Counted from the first letter of the stretch, positions 34,939-44,109 are shown. The stretch: DNA of 64,000 bases from JBAXTE01 sp037130365 (GCA_037130365.1 JBAXTE010000003.1:1-64000), one strand, 5' to 3'. Program-made: numbers and translations. Notes: generated by a model from the sequence alone, not told the origin.

Positions 34939-35942
34939 GAAAAGTTAACTTTGATGCCCCTACAAATGCTAATATCTGGAACAATCTCTGTTTACTTAAT
35001 GGCAATCTATTGCAATCAACATATTATGATAGTGTTCAAGATTTTTACCGACAAGAGCCAGTTTATATTGAATACTACGAAAAAGGAGAGCTTATTGCAG
35101 GTGCGAAACTATATCATTGGTATAGTAAAAAATTAAAAATTATAATTCCAAAAATTTCAAATTCTTATACTCAATTTGGAGAATTTTTGGTTCATCCAGA
35201 TTGGATTATTGACGAAATAATTTTAGAAATAAACAATGGAATTAGAGCTTTTTTGATTTCGGAAAAAGCAGTTTCCTATAGAGCATCAGGTTTTTATGGA
35301 AATCTAAACTTAATTTCTTCTTTTTCAAATAAAGCAAAAAGTAATGTAACTTATAATGTTGCATATTTGGATTTAACCCAAAGTGAAGAGGTAATGCTTA
35401 AAGAGATGCATGTAAAACATCGGAATGTGCTAAACAAAGCAATTAAATGCCAATTGTCCTTTTCTGAATCTACTGATGTAAATGTGTTGATTGACATGAT
35501 TGCAATAACTTATTCGGGACAAAAGAAAGATGCTCCAAATAGTGATTATATTAAAAAATTGTTTCATTGTGCTATAAAAAACAACTTTGGGAAATTGTAT
35601 GTTGTTAAAAATAACGAAGAAATTCTCTCAGTTGCATTTGTTCAATTCTTTGGAGTTGTTGCCGATTATACATTTGGAGGCAACAAGAAAAACAGCCTAG
35701 GTGCGGGTCAATTTTTACAATGGAATATCATTAAAAGCTTAAAAAACATTGGAATCCAAAAATATTCTCTAGGTCAGGTTGCAAAAGAGCTAGATGCTGA
35801 AAATTTGAAGTTTTCAGAAGGAATTTCAAAATATAAAATGAGATTTGGGTGTAATACCATCGAGGCAAAATCTGTTTCATACATATTTAAACCAATTAGT
35901 TATAAATTATTTTCTCTTATGTTAAAACTGATAGTACACTAA
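34932..35942 (+). CDS. FemAB-like GNAT acyltransferase
   Basis: This 336-residue protein has the double-GNAT character of FemAB-type enzymes. YNVAYLDLTQSEEVMLKEMHVKHRNVLNKAIK at about residues 138-169 is the typical L-M-x-K-x-R-N helix. A C-terminal acyl-CoA/aminoacyl-type fold follows (NNEEILSVAFVQFFGVVADYTFGG ... GAGQFLQWNIIKSLKNIGIQKY). FemAB relatives add amino acids or acyl groups to amines on cell-wall or polysaccharide precursors. Overlap with WbqC suggests they act together after the PIG-L step exposes an amine (inference). It ends the 30.3-35.9 kb run. Confidence 0.78.
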   Translation: MVRKVNFDAPTNANIWNNLCLLNGNLLQSTYYDSVQDFYRQEPVYIEYYEKGELIAGAKLYHWYSKKLKIIIPKISNSYTQFGEFLVHPDWIIDEIILEINNGIRAFLISEKAVSYRASGFYGNLNLISSFSNKAKSNVTYNVAYLDLTQSEEVMLKEMHVKHRNVLNKAIKCQLSFSESTDVNVLIDMIAITYSGQKKDAPNSDYIKKLFHCAIKNNFGKLYVVKNNEEILSVAFVQFFGVVADYTFGGNKKNSLGAGQFLQWNIIKSLKNIGIQKYSLGQVAKELDAENLKFSEGISKYKMRFGCNTIEAKSVSYIFKPISYKLFSLMLKLIVH

Positions 35943-36040
35943 TGGGTCTTTATGCCCATAGTAGCTGACAAAATATTAAAACCATATATGAAACGTACTA
36001 ATATAGGTATAGAATTAACAGTTTGAATTAAGAGGAGTTA

Positions 36041-36186
36041 TTAACCACATAAGTGCATCTATGCGAACTATGTGTTTTAAAAAAGAAGATTAACCACATA
36101 GGTACATAGGGAACTGAATCACATAGGTACATAAAAAAACTATATGAACTATGTGTCGTATTTAAACTATGTGAACTATGTGTTTT
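36041..36186. repeat. Palindromic repeat cluster, left flank of the GxxExxY gene
   Basis: Two units carry AACCACATAGGTACATAG-type left arms and CTATGTGAACTATGTGTTT right arms. The arms are near reverse complements, so each unit can fold into a long hairpin. The cluster ends 19 bases before the ATG at 36206. Similar units flank the gene on the other side (36621-36806). No open reading frame runs through it. Confidence 0.8.
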
Positions 36187-36205
36187 TATAAGAAAAGAAT
36201 ATATC

Positions 36206-36613
36206 ATGACAAAAAAAGAAGTAGATGCATTAAGTTATAAGATAATTGGTTGTGCCATTGAAGTGCATCGTTTTTTAGGTCCCGGATTGTTAGAATCGGT
36301 TTATGAAAAGTGTCTAATGCAAGAACTTGCTATCAATAGCATTAATTTCAAAACGCAGGTAAAGACAGATATTCATTATAAGGGAATAGAATTGAATACG
36401 GAATTACGCTTAGATTTATTAGTTGAAAATACAATTGTTGTGGAATTGAAAGCGGTAGAGGTTATGCACCCATTGTTTACAGCACAATTACTATCGTATA
36501 TGAATATTTTGCAAAAACCAAAAGGAATTTTGATTAATTTTAACTGCGAAAATATATTTAAGGAAGGTCAAAAGACATTGGTGAATAATCATTATGCAAT
36601 GCTGGAGGATTAA
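36206..36613 (+). CDS. GxxExxY protein (PD-(D/E)xK nuclease-like)
   Basis: This 135-residue protein carries the family signature G27-L-L-E30-S-V-Y33 and a PD-(D/E)xK-like core. D70 lies in ELRLDLLVE, followed by E80-L-K82 in IVVELKA, then QLLSYMNI and a final GILINFN strand. The full length fits the family (about 120-135 residues). Function is unestablished; the fold suggests DNA binding or cleavage. It interrupts the polysaccharide locus between the FemAB-like gene and the tandem glycosyltransferases, and is enclosed on both sides by palindromic CACATAG/CTATGTG repeats. That suggests it arrived, or is maintained, as a unit with them. Confidence 0.87.
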   Translation: MTKKEVDALSYKIIGCAIEVHRFLGPGLLESVYEKCLMQELAINSINFKTQVKTDIHYKGIELNTELRLDLLVENTIVVELKAVEVMHPLFTAQLLSYMNILQKPKGILINFNCENIFKEGQKTLVNNHYAMLED

Positions 36614-36620
36614 GAATAAG

Positions 36621-36806
36621 ATTAAACACATAGGCAACATAGAGAACTGAACCACATAGGTACATAGAAAAACCTATATGTTCTATGTGTTGATTTAAAC
36701 TATGTGAACTATGTGTTTGAAAAAAGGAGATTAACCACTTAGGTATATAGGGAACTGAACCACATAGACACATAGAAAAACTACATGAACTATGTGTTTG
36801 AAAAAA
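36621..36806. repeat. Palindromic repeat cluster, right flank of the GxxExxY gene
   Basis: Two units share the CACATAGG and ACTATGTGTTTGA elements and the AGGGAACTGAACCACATAG spacer found on the left flank (36041-36186). They are in direct orientation relative to it, with each unit internally palindromic. The cluster reaches to within a few bases of the glycosyltransferase ATG at 36814, so that gene's promoter must lie inside or before the repeats. Confidence 0.8.
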
Positions 36807-36813
36807 TAGAAAA

Positions 36814-38136
36814 ATGAAAAAAGTCCTAATTTTAGCTTACGATTTTCCCCCTTATGTTTCAGTTGGTGGCTTACGACCTTATGCCTGGTATAAATACTTG
36901 CATGAATTTGATGTAGAACCTATCGTTATTACTCGGCAATGGAGTAATGAACATGGTAATCATTTAGATTATATTTCGGCTAGCAAATCGAACAAAACGA
37001 TAATTGAAACATCAGAAATTGGCACAATAATTAAAACGGCATATTCCCCAAATTTAGCAAACAGATTAATGCTTAGATATGGCGAATCTAGGTATAGCTT
37101 TTTCCGTAAAAGTATTTCCGCATATTATGAACTTACACAATGGTTTTGGAATATTGGCCCTAAGTCTAAACTATATTATGCTGCACGTGAATATTTAAGA
37201 CAAAACAAAGTAGATACCATCATTGCTACCGGTGATCCATTTATCTTGTTTAAATATGCCTCAAAATTGAGTCATTTATTTAACATTCCTTGGATTGCCG
37301 ATTATAGAGATCCTTGGACCCAAGACAAAAGTAATAGTAGAAACATTATTTTCAAAAAACTAAATGAATTTTTTGAAAAAAAATATTTAAAAAATGTATC
37401 CCTAGTTACTACGGTATCCGAGTTTTTTACAGCTCAAATTTCTACTTTGGTGAAAAAAGAATTTATTATTATTCCCAACGGTTACAATCCAGAAGCTGTT
37501 AAAAAAATTAATGATGTTAAACCCGTGGATCTTTGTTTAAGAATAGGATTTGCAGGAACAATTTATAAGTGGCATCCCATTGAAAGTTTTTTAAATGTTG
37601 TTTCCAATTTTTTATCTGAAAATGAAAATGCATTATTTGAAGTAAACTTTTATGGAATAAATATACCTGACGAATTACAGGAACTACTTGAGACCCATTT
37701 CTCGAAAATTAAAAAGAACATCAATATTTACCCAAAAATATCGAATGATCTTCTTTTAATGGAATTAGCAAAAAACAATATTCTGTTATTATTTAATGAC
37801 TATTCCATCATTGGTACAAAAATTTATGATTATATAGGCATCAAAAGGCCTGTTTTACTTTGTTATGCAAATGATAAAGATGCTTTAATTCTTAAAGAAA
37901 AATACTATTCTGAAAATGAAGTTGAGGGATTTAGTCAACATTTACAAGAAGATTTAATAATTGAAACAGAATCTGGGTATATAATACAAGACACAAATCA
38001 TTTACGATTATTTTTAAATCAATTATATTTAGAATTTGTTCAAAAAGGGTTTGTTAAATGTAATACTAAAAACAGTGAACTTTATTCAAGAAAAGAACAA
38101 ACTAAGAAATTAGCAGAAATTATTACAAACATTTAA
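36814..38136 (+). CDS. GT-B glycosyltransferase, first of a tandem pair
   Basis: This 440-residue protein starts with VLILAYDFPPYVSVGGLRPYAW, the glycine-rich acceptor loop of GT4-like enzymes. IIATGDPFILFKYASKLS, IPWIADYRDPWTQD and TTVSEFFTAQI follow, and the C-terminal GYNPEAV and SIIGTKIYDYIGIKRPVLLCYAND carry the donor-site region. It is about two-thirds identical by eye to residues 1-440 of the next gene, 4 bp downstream, so they are a recent tandem duplication. There is no membrane segment. The pair may add similar sugars in successive steps. Confidence 0.82.
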   Translation: MKKVLILAYDFPPYVSVGGLRPYAWYKYLHEFDVEPIVITRQWSNEHGNHLDYISASKSNKTIIETSEIGTIIKTAYSPNLANRLMLRYGESRYSFFRKSISAYYELTQWFWNIGPKSKLYYAAREYLRQNKVDTIIATGDPFILFKYASKLSHLFNIPWIADYRDPWTQDKSNSRNIIFKKLNEFFEKKYLKNVSLVTTVSEFFTAQISTLVKKEFIIIPNGYNPEAVKKINDVKPVDLCLRIGFAGTIYKWHPIESFLNVVSNFLSENENALFEVNFYGINIPDELQELLETHFSKIKKNINIYPKISNDLLLMELAKNNILLLFNDYSIIGTKIYDYIGIKRPVLLCYANDKDALILKEKYYSENEVEGFSQHLQEDLIIETESGYIIQDTNHLRLFLNQLYLEFVQKGFVKCNTKNSELYSRKEQTKKLAEIITNI

Positions 38137-38140
38137 ATCA

Positions 38141-40843
38141 ATGAAAAAAGCCCTTATATTAGCTTACGATTTCCCTCCTTATGTATCTGTGGGTGGGTTA
38201 CGACCTTACAATTGGTATAAATATTTACATCTCTATGGAGTTGAACCTACTGTGGTTACTCGACAATGGAGCAATGAGAATGGTAATCATTTAGATTATA
38301 TTTCTAAAAGCGAAATGGATTATACGATTATTGAGAAATCCGAATTAGGTTCAATTATTCGCACATCATACGCTCCAAATTTTGCAAATAGATTGATGTT
38401 AAAGTATGGAGAATCAAAATTTAGATTATTACGAAAGAGCGTATCGGGATATTTTGAATTAATCCAATGGTTGAGCAACTCTGGACCTAAATCGCAACTC
38501 TATTTTGCAGCCAAAAATTATTTAAAAGAAAATAAAGTTGATGTAATAATTGCAACTGGCGACCCCTTTATTCTATTTAAATATGCTTCGAAATTAAGTA
38601 AAGAATTCGAAATTCCTTGGATAGCAGATTATAGAGACCCGTGGACCCACAATAAAAGTAATAGTAAAAATTTATTTTTAAAAATTTGGAATTATTATTT
38701 TGAAAAAAAGATAGTGAATACTTCAACAATGGTCATTACTGTCTCCGATTTTGTAAAAATAAAAATTAAGGATGTAGTTAACACTAAAAGGTTCTCAATA
38801 TTACCGAATGGATACAACCCTGAAGCAATTGAAGGCGTTAATGAAGAAACACATAAAAATGACGAACTTAATATAAGTTTTGCAGGCACTAGTTATAAAT
38901 GGCATCCTTTAGAAAGCTTTCTAGCAGTAATTTCAACTTTTATTTCACAAAACCCAACGGCAAAATTGAAGTTGAATTTTTATGGAATTAATAATGCTGA
39001 AGATTTTAGAAAAATAATTAATACTCAATTTCCACAAATTAAACGAATTATTAATGTTTTTCCAAAAACACAAAATAACCTTCTTCTGAAAGAGTTAGCA
39101 AAGAGTCAACTAATGTTGCTTTTTAATGATTATTCCATAATAGGCACAAAAATATTTGATTATATTGGAATTAAAAGAGTGATATTGTTGTGTTATGCTA
39201 ATGATCGTGATGCATTAAAACTAAAAGAAAAATATTATACGGTGGATGAAGTTCAAGATATGAGCAATCATCTTCAGGAAGAGTTAATTAATCAAACAAA
39301 TTCGGGGTATGTAGTTCAAGATGCAAGTCATTTGTTGAATTTGTTAAACGATCTATATCTGGAGTTTAATCAAAACGGATTTATTAAGTGTAATACGATA
39401 AATGCAGAACAATATTCGAGAAAGGCACAGACAGGTGAATTGGCAAAAATCATAAAAGAGTTAGCGGTAGACTTAGCAGGATCGAGCGTGCAACGAAAAT
39501 CCGAAGAGTTAAGTATTGAGAATGAGAGCTTGATTAATGGCGAAGAGAGCAAGGGAAGGGGTGAGCGCGAAGTTGGTCAAAAGAGTAACGGAGTGACGAA
39601 TGACAAATTACAAGGTCTAAGTAGCCAATCCAGTTCTTCATTTCACGACGAATCTTCTCGAAACGAATCTTTTCACGAAAAATCTATTTGTCACACTGAA
39701 CCTGTTGATGTGCACGTTTCAAGCTATCAACAATGTACTCGATGTGTTATGGATACTTCGGATGTGGATATTCGCTTTGACGAAAAAGGAGTGTGCAACC
39801 ACTGTACAAATTATTTTGAACGGATTGCAAATCGGGTTTATCAGGGTGAAAAGAGTGATGATGAACTATTACAAATAATTGCAAAAATTAAAAAATCTGG
39901 TAAGGGTAAAGAATACGATTGTGTTATTGGTGTAAGTGGAGGTATTGACAGTAGCTACGTCGCGTATAAAGCGAAAAAACGTGGTTTAAGACCATTGTTA
40001 GTACATTTGGATAATGGTTGGAATTCTGAAATTTCGGTTAAAAATATCAAGAATTTGGCTAATATTTTGGGGTTCGATTACCAAAGTTTTGTCCTCGATT
40101 GGGAAGAATTTAGGGATATTCAATTGGCATTCCTTCGTGCTTCAATTCCAGAAATGGAAACGCCTACCGATATTGCTATACCTGGTGCATTACATCAAGT
40201 AGCAGCTAAATATGGGATTAAATATATCATCAGTGGTGGTAACTTTGCAACCGAAGGAATCTTGCCAAAAACATGGCATTATAACGCAAAGGACTTTAAA
40301 TACTTTAAGCATATTCAAAAAACATTTGGGACTAAAAAAATCAAAAAATTCCCTTTCTTCGGGTGGAAAGAAGAAGCTTATTACAAGTTGGTAAAAGGCA
40401 TTAAAATGGTTTACTTATTAAACTATGTACCATATAATAAACAAGAAGCCATGCAAATACTTCAAGATGAACTTGGATGGCGCTATTATGGTGGCAAACA
40501 TTACGAAAGCAAATACACTGGGTTTGTTCAATCATACATAATGCCCGAAAAATTTAATATGGATTACCGAAGAGCAACACTTGCTACTCAAATTTGTACA
40601 GGCGAAGTCTCAAGAGAATTTGCACTTGAAGAGCTTACTCATAAATCGTATGATGCTGAGAAATCAAACGAAGAGAAAGAATATGTTTGCAAAAAACTAG
40701 GTATTACGACTCAAGAATTTGATAAAATAATGGGTGATTCTGCAAAAATTTATCGGGATTACCCTAACGCAGAAAAAAATCTTGAGTTTATTTATAATAT
40801 TTATAGAAAAACCTTTGGGAAACCAAGCTATAAAGAAGATTAA
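38141..40843 (+). CDS. Fusion: GT-B glycosyltransferase plus N-acetyl-sugar amidotransferase (PseA/WbuX type)
   Basis: This is a 900-residue two-domain protein. Residues 1-440 are a glycosyltransferase paralogous to the preceding gene (YDFPPYVSVGGLRPYNW; GTKIFDYIGIKRVILLCYAND). Residues 441-527 are a low-complexity linker rich in Ser, Glu and His. Residues 528-900 are an N-type PP-loop ATPase amidotransferase with zinc-type cysteines (CTRC ... CNHC) and SGGIDS at 599-604. PseA/WbpG/WbuX enzymes turn an N-acetyl group into an acetamidino group. The stand-alone relative at 53198-54388 is 396 residues, so the fused domain is complete. The linker looks like translated intergenic DNA, suggesting that two separate genes merged through loss of a stop codon. 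Confidence 0.8.
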   Translation: MKKALILAYDFPPYVSVGGLRPYNWYKYLHLYGVEPTVVTRQWSNENGNHLDYISKSEMDYTIIEKSELGSIIRTSYAPNFANRLMLKYGESKFRLLRKSVSGYFELIQWLSNSGPKSQLYFAAKNYLKENKVDVIIATGDPFILFKYASKLSKEFEIPWIADYRDPWTHNKSNSKNLFLKIWNYYFEKKIVNTSTMVITVSDFVKIKIKDVVNTKRFSILPNGYNPEAIEGVNEETHKNDELNISFAGTSYKWHPLESFLAVISTFISQNPTAKLKLNFYGINNAEDFRKIINTQFPQIKRIINVFPKTQNNLLLKELAKSQLMLLFNDYSIIGTKIFDYIGIKRVILLCYANDRDALKLKEKYYTVDEVQDMSNHLQEELINQTNSGYVVQDASHLLNLLNDLYLEFNQNGFIKCNTINAEQYSRKAQTGELAKIIKELAVDLAGSSVQRKSEELSIENESLINGEESKGRGEREVGQKSNGVTNDKLQGLSSQSSSSFHDESSRNESFHEKSICHTEPVDVHVSSYQQCTRCVMDTSDVDIRFDEKGVCNHCTNYFERIANRVYQGEKSDDELLQIIAKIKKSGKGKEYDCVIGVSGGIDSSYVAYKAKKRGLRPLLVHLDNGWNSEISVKNIKNLANILGFDYQSFVLDWEEFRDIQLAFLRASIPEMETPTDIAIPGALHQVAAKYGIKYIISGGNFATEGILPKTWHYNAKDFKYFKHIQKTFGTKKIKKFPFFGWKEEAYYKLVKGIKMVYLLNYVPYNKQEAMQILQDELGWRYYGGKHYESKYTGFVQSYIMPEKFNMDYRRATLATQICTGEVSREFALEELTHKSYDAEKSNEEKEYVCKKLGITTQEFDKIMGDSAKIYRDYPNAEKNLEFIYNIYRKTFGKPSYKED

Positions 40844-41638
40844 AAATTAAATAGCCAATTAATACAAATTTGAAGATTTGAAAATGTGCTAATCCCACTA
40901 AAGCTGGACACACGCTAAAGCGTGGCAGGCAAGTTGTGGTAATTAAGATAGCCAATGAGTTTGTAAAGTCTGAAAGCCGAAAGTCAAAAGTGAGATAGCG
41001 GAGATAGCAAATTGAGATAGCTGATTTGAAGATGGTTCGATTTGAATCCCGATTTAGATTTTGTATGTTTTTTATAACAAAAAATCAACAAAAACTTTAT
41101 CGGAATGAAGATTGGCGCGAAGCGTGTTTGAGAAGTTGCTTGATGCGGTGATTGAGATGGCTAAATAAGTGTATAAAGTCCCGAAAAATAAAAATCTTTG
41201 ATTTTTTAATTTTTCGTGGATCCTCGAAAAAACACGAAATTGGAAATTTCTTTTTTTTCGGGATCGAAAGTCCTTAAAGGAAGATAGCCAATTGAAATAG
41301 CAATTTTAAAAGTAGCTAAATTTCAATATTTTACTCCCCTTTTAGGGGTTGGGGGCAAAAAATATTGAAAATTTTATTTTTAAAAACAAATTGAGATAGC
41401 CCCGTTTTGCATTCCGCTTTGTCATGCTGATTCGTTAGCTAACGGAGAAGCATCTGTATCGACAAAGCTCAAATTAAAGTGATGCTTTGTTGCCTCGCAT
41501 GGAATAAAGTGAAGCATGTAGATAATCAATTAGAAAACAACTATTTATGCAACAATGTTTTCAACATTTCACCCTCGTCGAGTCGGGGCAAAAAATATTG
41601 AATATTTTCTTTAGACATTGAATAAGAAAAAATAATTT
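40844..41638. other. Repeat-rich intergenic region without genes
   Basis: No convincing coding sequence is seen in about 800 bp. It contains the CACTAAAGCTGGAC repeat (40890-40910) next to CGCTAAAGCGTGGCAGGC, AAAGTC-type repeats at 40963-40995 and 41171-41277 resembling those at 1364-1500, and two copies of GGGGCAAAAAATATTGAA (about 41353 and 41586). It also has a GTCATGCTGATTCGTTAGCT palindromic stretch near 41420. This looks like accumulated intergenic repeats and decayed sequence. The last bases carry the promoter for the TPR gene. Confidence 0.6.
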
Positions 41639-41646
41639 TATCTTTG
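41618..41646 (+). promoter_or_regulatory. Promoter for the TPR membrane-protein gene (TTG / TATCTTTG)
   Basis: TTG at 41618-41620 and TATCTTTG at 41639-41646 are separated by 18 bases, matching the Bacteroidota -33/-7 layout. The ATG at 41660 lies 14 bases past the -7 box, so the transcript should have almost no leader. Confidence 0.6.
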
Positions 41647-41659
41647 AAGAAAAAAACTA

Positions 41660-44005
41660 ATGTACTCTTTTAACTTCAACAATAAAAAGCATTTATTAGT
41701 AAGCTTAATTTTGTTAATTATTGGCACATTCTTTCTCTATTTCAACACCTTTTCAGGGCATCTTCTTAATTGGGATGATACAACTTATTTGCTTAATAAT
41801 AGGCTTTTTAGTCAAAATTTTAATTTAAAAAGTCTACAAAATATTTACCAAAGCGACCATCATATCTCATTAGTGCTGATGTCGTTTTTTGCTCAAATAA
41901 AATGGTTGGGATTTAATCCATACGAATTTCATTTAGTGAATATTTTCATCCACATATTGAATGTATTATTAGTTTTTTTCTTGTCAAAAACGCTTTTAAA
42001 GAATAATGTTTGGGCTTTAATTATTGCATTATTATTTGCCATTCATCCAATGAGAAGTGAAACGGTAGGGTGGATTTTTCAACGTAAAGATTTATTTTTT
42101 ACATTTTTCTTCTTGTTAAGCTCATTAAGTTTCATTTCTTTTTTAAAGACCAAAAATATACTATTATTAGCCTTAGTGTTTATCTTCGGGTATTTGTCTT
42201 CGTTGAGTAAAATCCAAGCAATTACTCTCCCTCTAATTATAATTGCATTAGAATTTTATATTCGCAAAACAGTATCTGTCAAATCACTAACAACAGCAAT
42301 GATCCTGTTTGTATTTCAAATTGATGTTCTAATGAGTTTCAACCAAATAGTGTTGCTATTGCTTATTCCATCACTAATTAGTATTTATTATAAACAATTG
42401 AGTCATCAATTTATATTAACAAGTGAGATTTTAAAAAGAAAATTTAAGAATAAAATCATTCAAAAGCACGCATCTCAAATAAACATCGCTAACTTAATAA
42501 TTCTGAGTTATATTGTCTTTTTTGTGTTTTTTAAACTCATCAACAATCTTGATTCTGATTATTTGAAAAATGTAATATTTTCGATTATTCCATTAGTTGT
42601 TTTTTATATCTTCATTGCTCATCAACACATAACTTATAAATGGAAGAATCACCTATTAATATTGATTGCGATGGTGATTTTATCCGGAATCGTACTGTTT
42701 TTAATCGTAAAAGTTGATACTTCAATGACTAAAAATTCGACATATCCACTCATTAAGCGAATCGAGTTTGGGATTTATAGCTTTAATTACTACATACTTA
42801 AGTTTTTCTTTCCGTTTAATTTAAGTGCAATGCACCCATACCCAGATAATGCCCAAAAACCATTATCGCTATTATTTCAAATATCTCCATATTTGTTTAT
42901 AACCATTTCATCAGTGGTCGGATATTTTATCGCAAAAATGAAAAATAAAGCTCTTCGCAATAATCTTATTTTCGGTATTGTGTTTTTTGTAATAAACATT
43001 TCATTGGTCCTTCATATTATTCCAATAGAGGGAAGAGTAATTGTAGCCGATAGATACACATATCTTGCTTATTTTGGATTATTTTTCGCCATTGTTCCGC
43101 TTATATTTTCAATTTACAACAAGTGGCGAAACAATAAATTTGCGAGCTATTTTATAAAGTCTTTTGCAATATTAATATTTATCATTTTCAGTTTTCAAAC
43201 ATTTTCGAGAAACAAAGTGTGGCAAAACGATGAAGTTTTTTGGACCGATGTGATAAAAAAAGACAAATCAAACCACTATGCAAATTACAGCCTAGCTCTA
43301 TTTTACTACGAACAACAAGATTACGAAAGAGCCATTGGGTTCTACGATAAAGCGATTCAGAAGTTTGATAATGATTTTGAGTATTACACCAACCGAGGTG
43401 CCTGTTATGTAAAGTTAAAAGAAACCACAAAAGCCATTGACGATTTTGCTCGAGCCATTGATTTGAATCCAAAAAATGCTTATGCATATAACAATAGAGG
43501 CTCCCTTTTTCTACAAATAGGAGATATTAGAAATGCCTTCATCGATTTTCAAATTGCAACTCAAATCGATTCTAATTATGCGGATGCTAAAGCCAATTTC
43601 GAAAAAACTAAGATGTTGCAAACAGCTATTTCAAGCACATCATCCTCAATCGATTACAGTCCAGAAAAGTCTCAATTATTTAATGATATTGGCGTCAAAA
43701 AAGCGATGAATGGGGATATCGAAAATGCACTTCCAGATTTCAACAAAGCGGTTCTCCTCGATTCTTTAAATGTTAATGCATACAAAAACAGAGGAAATGC
43801 TTATGCCTCGCTTAAAAAATTTGATGAAGCCATGTTTGATTACAACAAAGTACTCAAATTTAATCCTAACGATGCAGGGATCTTTATGAATATTGGGAAT
43901 ATTAAACATCAACAAAATGATAAATCTGCTTGCGAATATTGGCAAAAAGCAAAAAAGTTAGGGCTTAAGGATGCTCAGCAAATGCTAAATAAGTTTTGTA
44001 AATAG
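41660..44005 (+). CDS. Polytopic membrane protein with C-terminal TPR repeats (TMTC-like)
   Basis: This 781-residue protein has about a dozen hydrophobic segments between residues 13 and 500, with loop motifs such as GHLLNWDDTTYLLNN (about 33-47), FAIHPMRSETVGWIFQRKDL and VADRYTYLAYFGLF. About six TPR units follow from residue 535 onward (ANYSLALFYYEQQDYERAIG; YTNRGACYVKLKETTKAIDD; AYNNRGSLFLQIGDIRNAFI). This resembles GT-C-type and TMTC proteins, in which the WDD and HP loop residues are typical. A role in glycan transfer at the membrane is plausible (inference). It is monocistronic with its own promoter. Confidence 0.78.
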   Translation: MYSFNFNNKKHLLVSLILLIIGTFFLYFNTFSGHLLNWDDTTYLLNNRLFSQNFNLKSLQNIYQSDHHISLVLMSFFAQIKWLGFNPYEFHLVNIFIHILNVLLVFFLSKTLLKNNVWALIIALLFAIHPMRSETVGWIFQRKDLFFTFFFLLSSLSFISFLKTKNILLLALVFIFGYLSSLSKIQAITLPLIIIALEFYIRKTVSVKSLTTAMILFVFQIDVLMSFNQIVLLLLIPSLISIYYKQLSHQFILTSEILKRKFKNKIIQKHASQINIANLIILSYIVFFVFFKLINNLDSDYLKNVIFSIIPLVVFYIFIAHQHITYKWKNHLLILIAMVILSGIVLFLIVKVDTSMTKNSTYPLIKRIEFGIYSFNYYILKFFFPFNLSAMHPYPDNAQKPLSLLFQISPYLFITISSVVGYFIAKMKNKALRNNLIFGIVFFVINISLVLHIIPIEGRVIVADRYTYLAYFGLFFAIVPLIFSIYNKWRNNKFASYFIKSFAILIFIIFSFQTFSRNKVWQNDEVFWTDVIKKDKSNHYANYSLALFYYEQQDYERAIGFYDKAIQKFDNDFEYYTNRGACYVKLKETTKAIDDFARAIDLNPKNAYAYNNRGSLFLQIGDIRNAFIDFQIATQIDSNYADAKANFEKTKMLQTAISSTSSSIDYSPEKSQLFNDIGVKKAMNGDIENALPDFNKAVLLDSLNVNAYKNRGNAYASLKKFDEAMFDYNKVLKFNPNDAGIFMNIGNIKHQQNDKSACEYWQKAKKLGLKDAQQMLNKFCK

Positions 44006-44101
44006 ACAAAATTCGAAATGATTTAAATATCATCCATTAAAAACATGAATCACCATAAAATATACTTGAGGAAGTAATAGGGTGCAATTGTTTATTTTTA
44101 A

Positions 44102-44109
44102 TACATTTG
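44102..44109 (+). promoter_or_regulatory. Putative -7 box (TACATTTG) for the carbamoyltransferase cassette
   Basis: TACATTTG fits TAnnTTTG and lies 35 bases before the ATG at 44145. No well-spaced -33 box was identified. Confidence 0.4.

Noticed and set aside
36041..36806. CRISPR-like repeats around the GxxExxY gene
   Set aside because: Repeats are internally palindromic, irregularly spaced and flank a coding gene; there are no spacer-like unique sequences of constant length.
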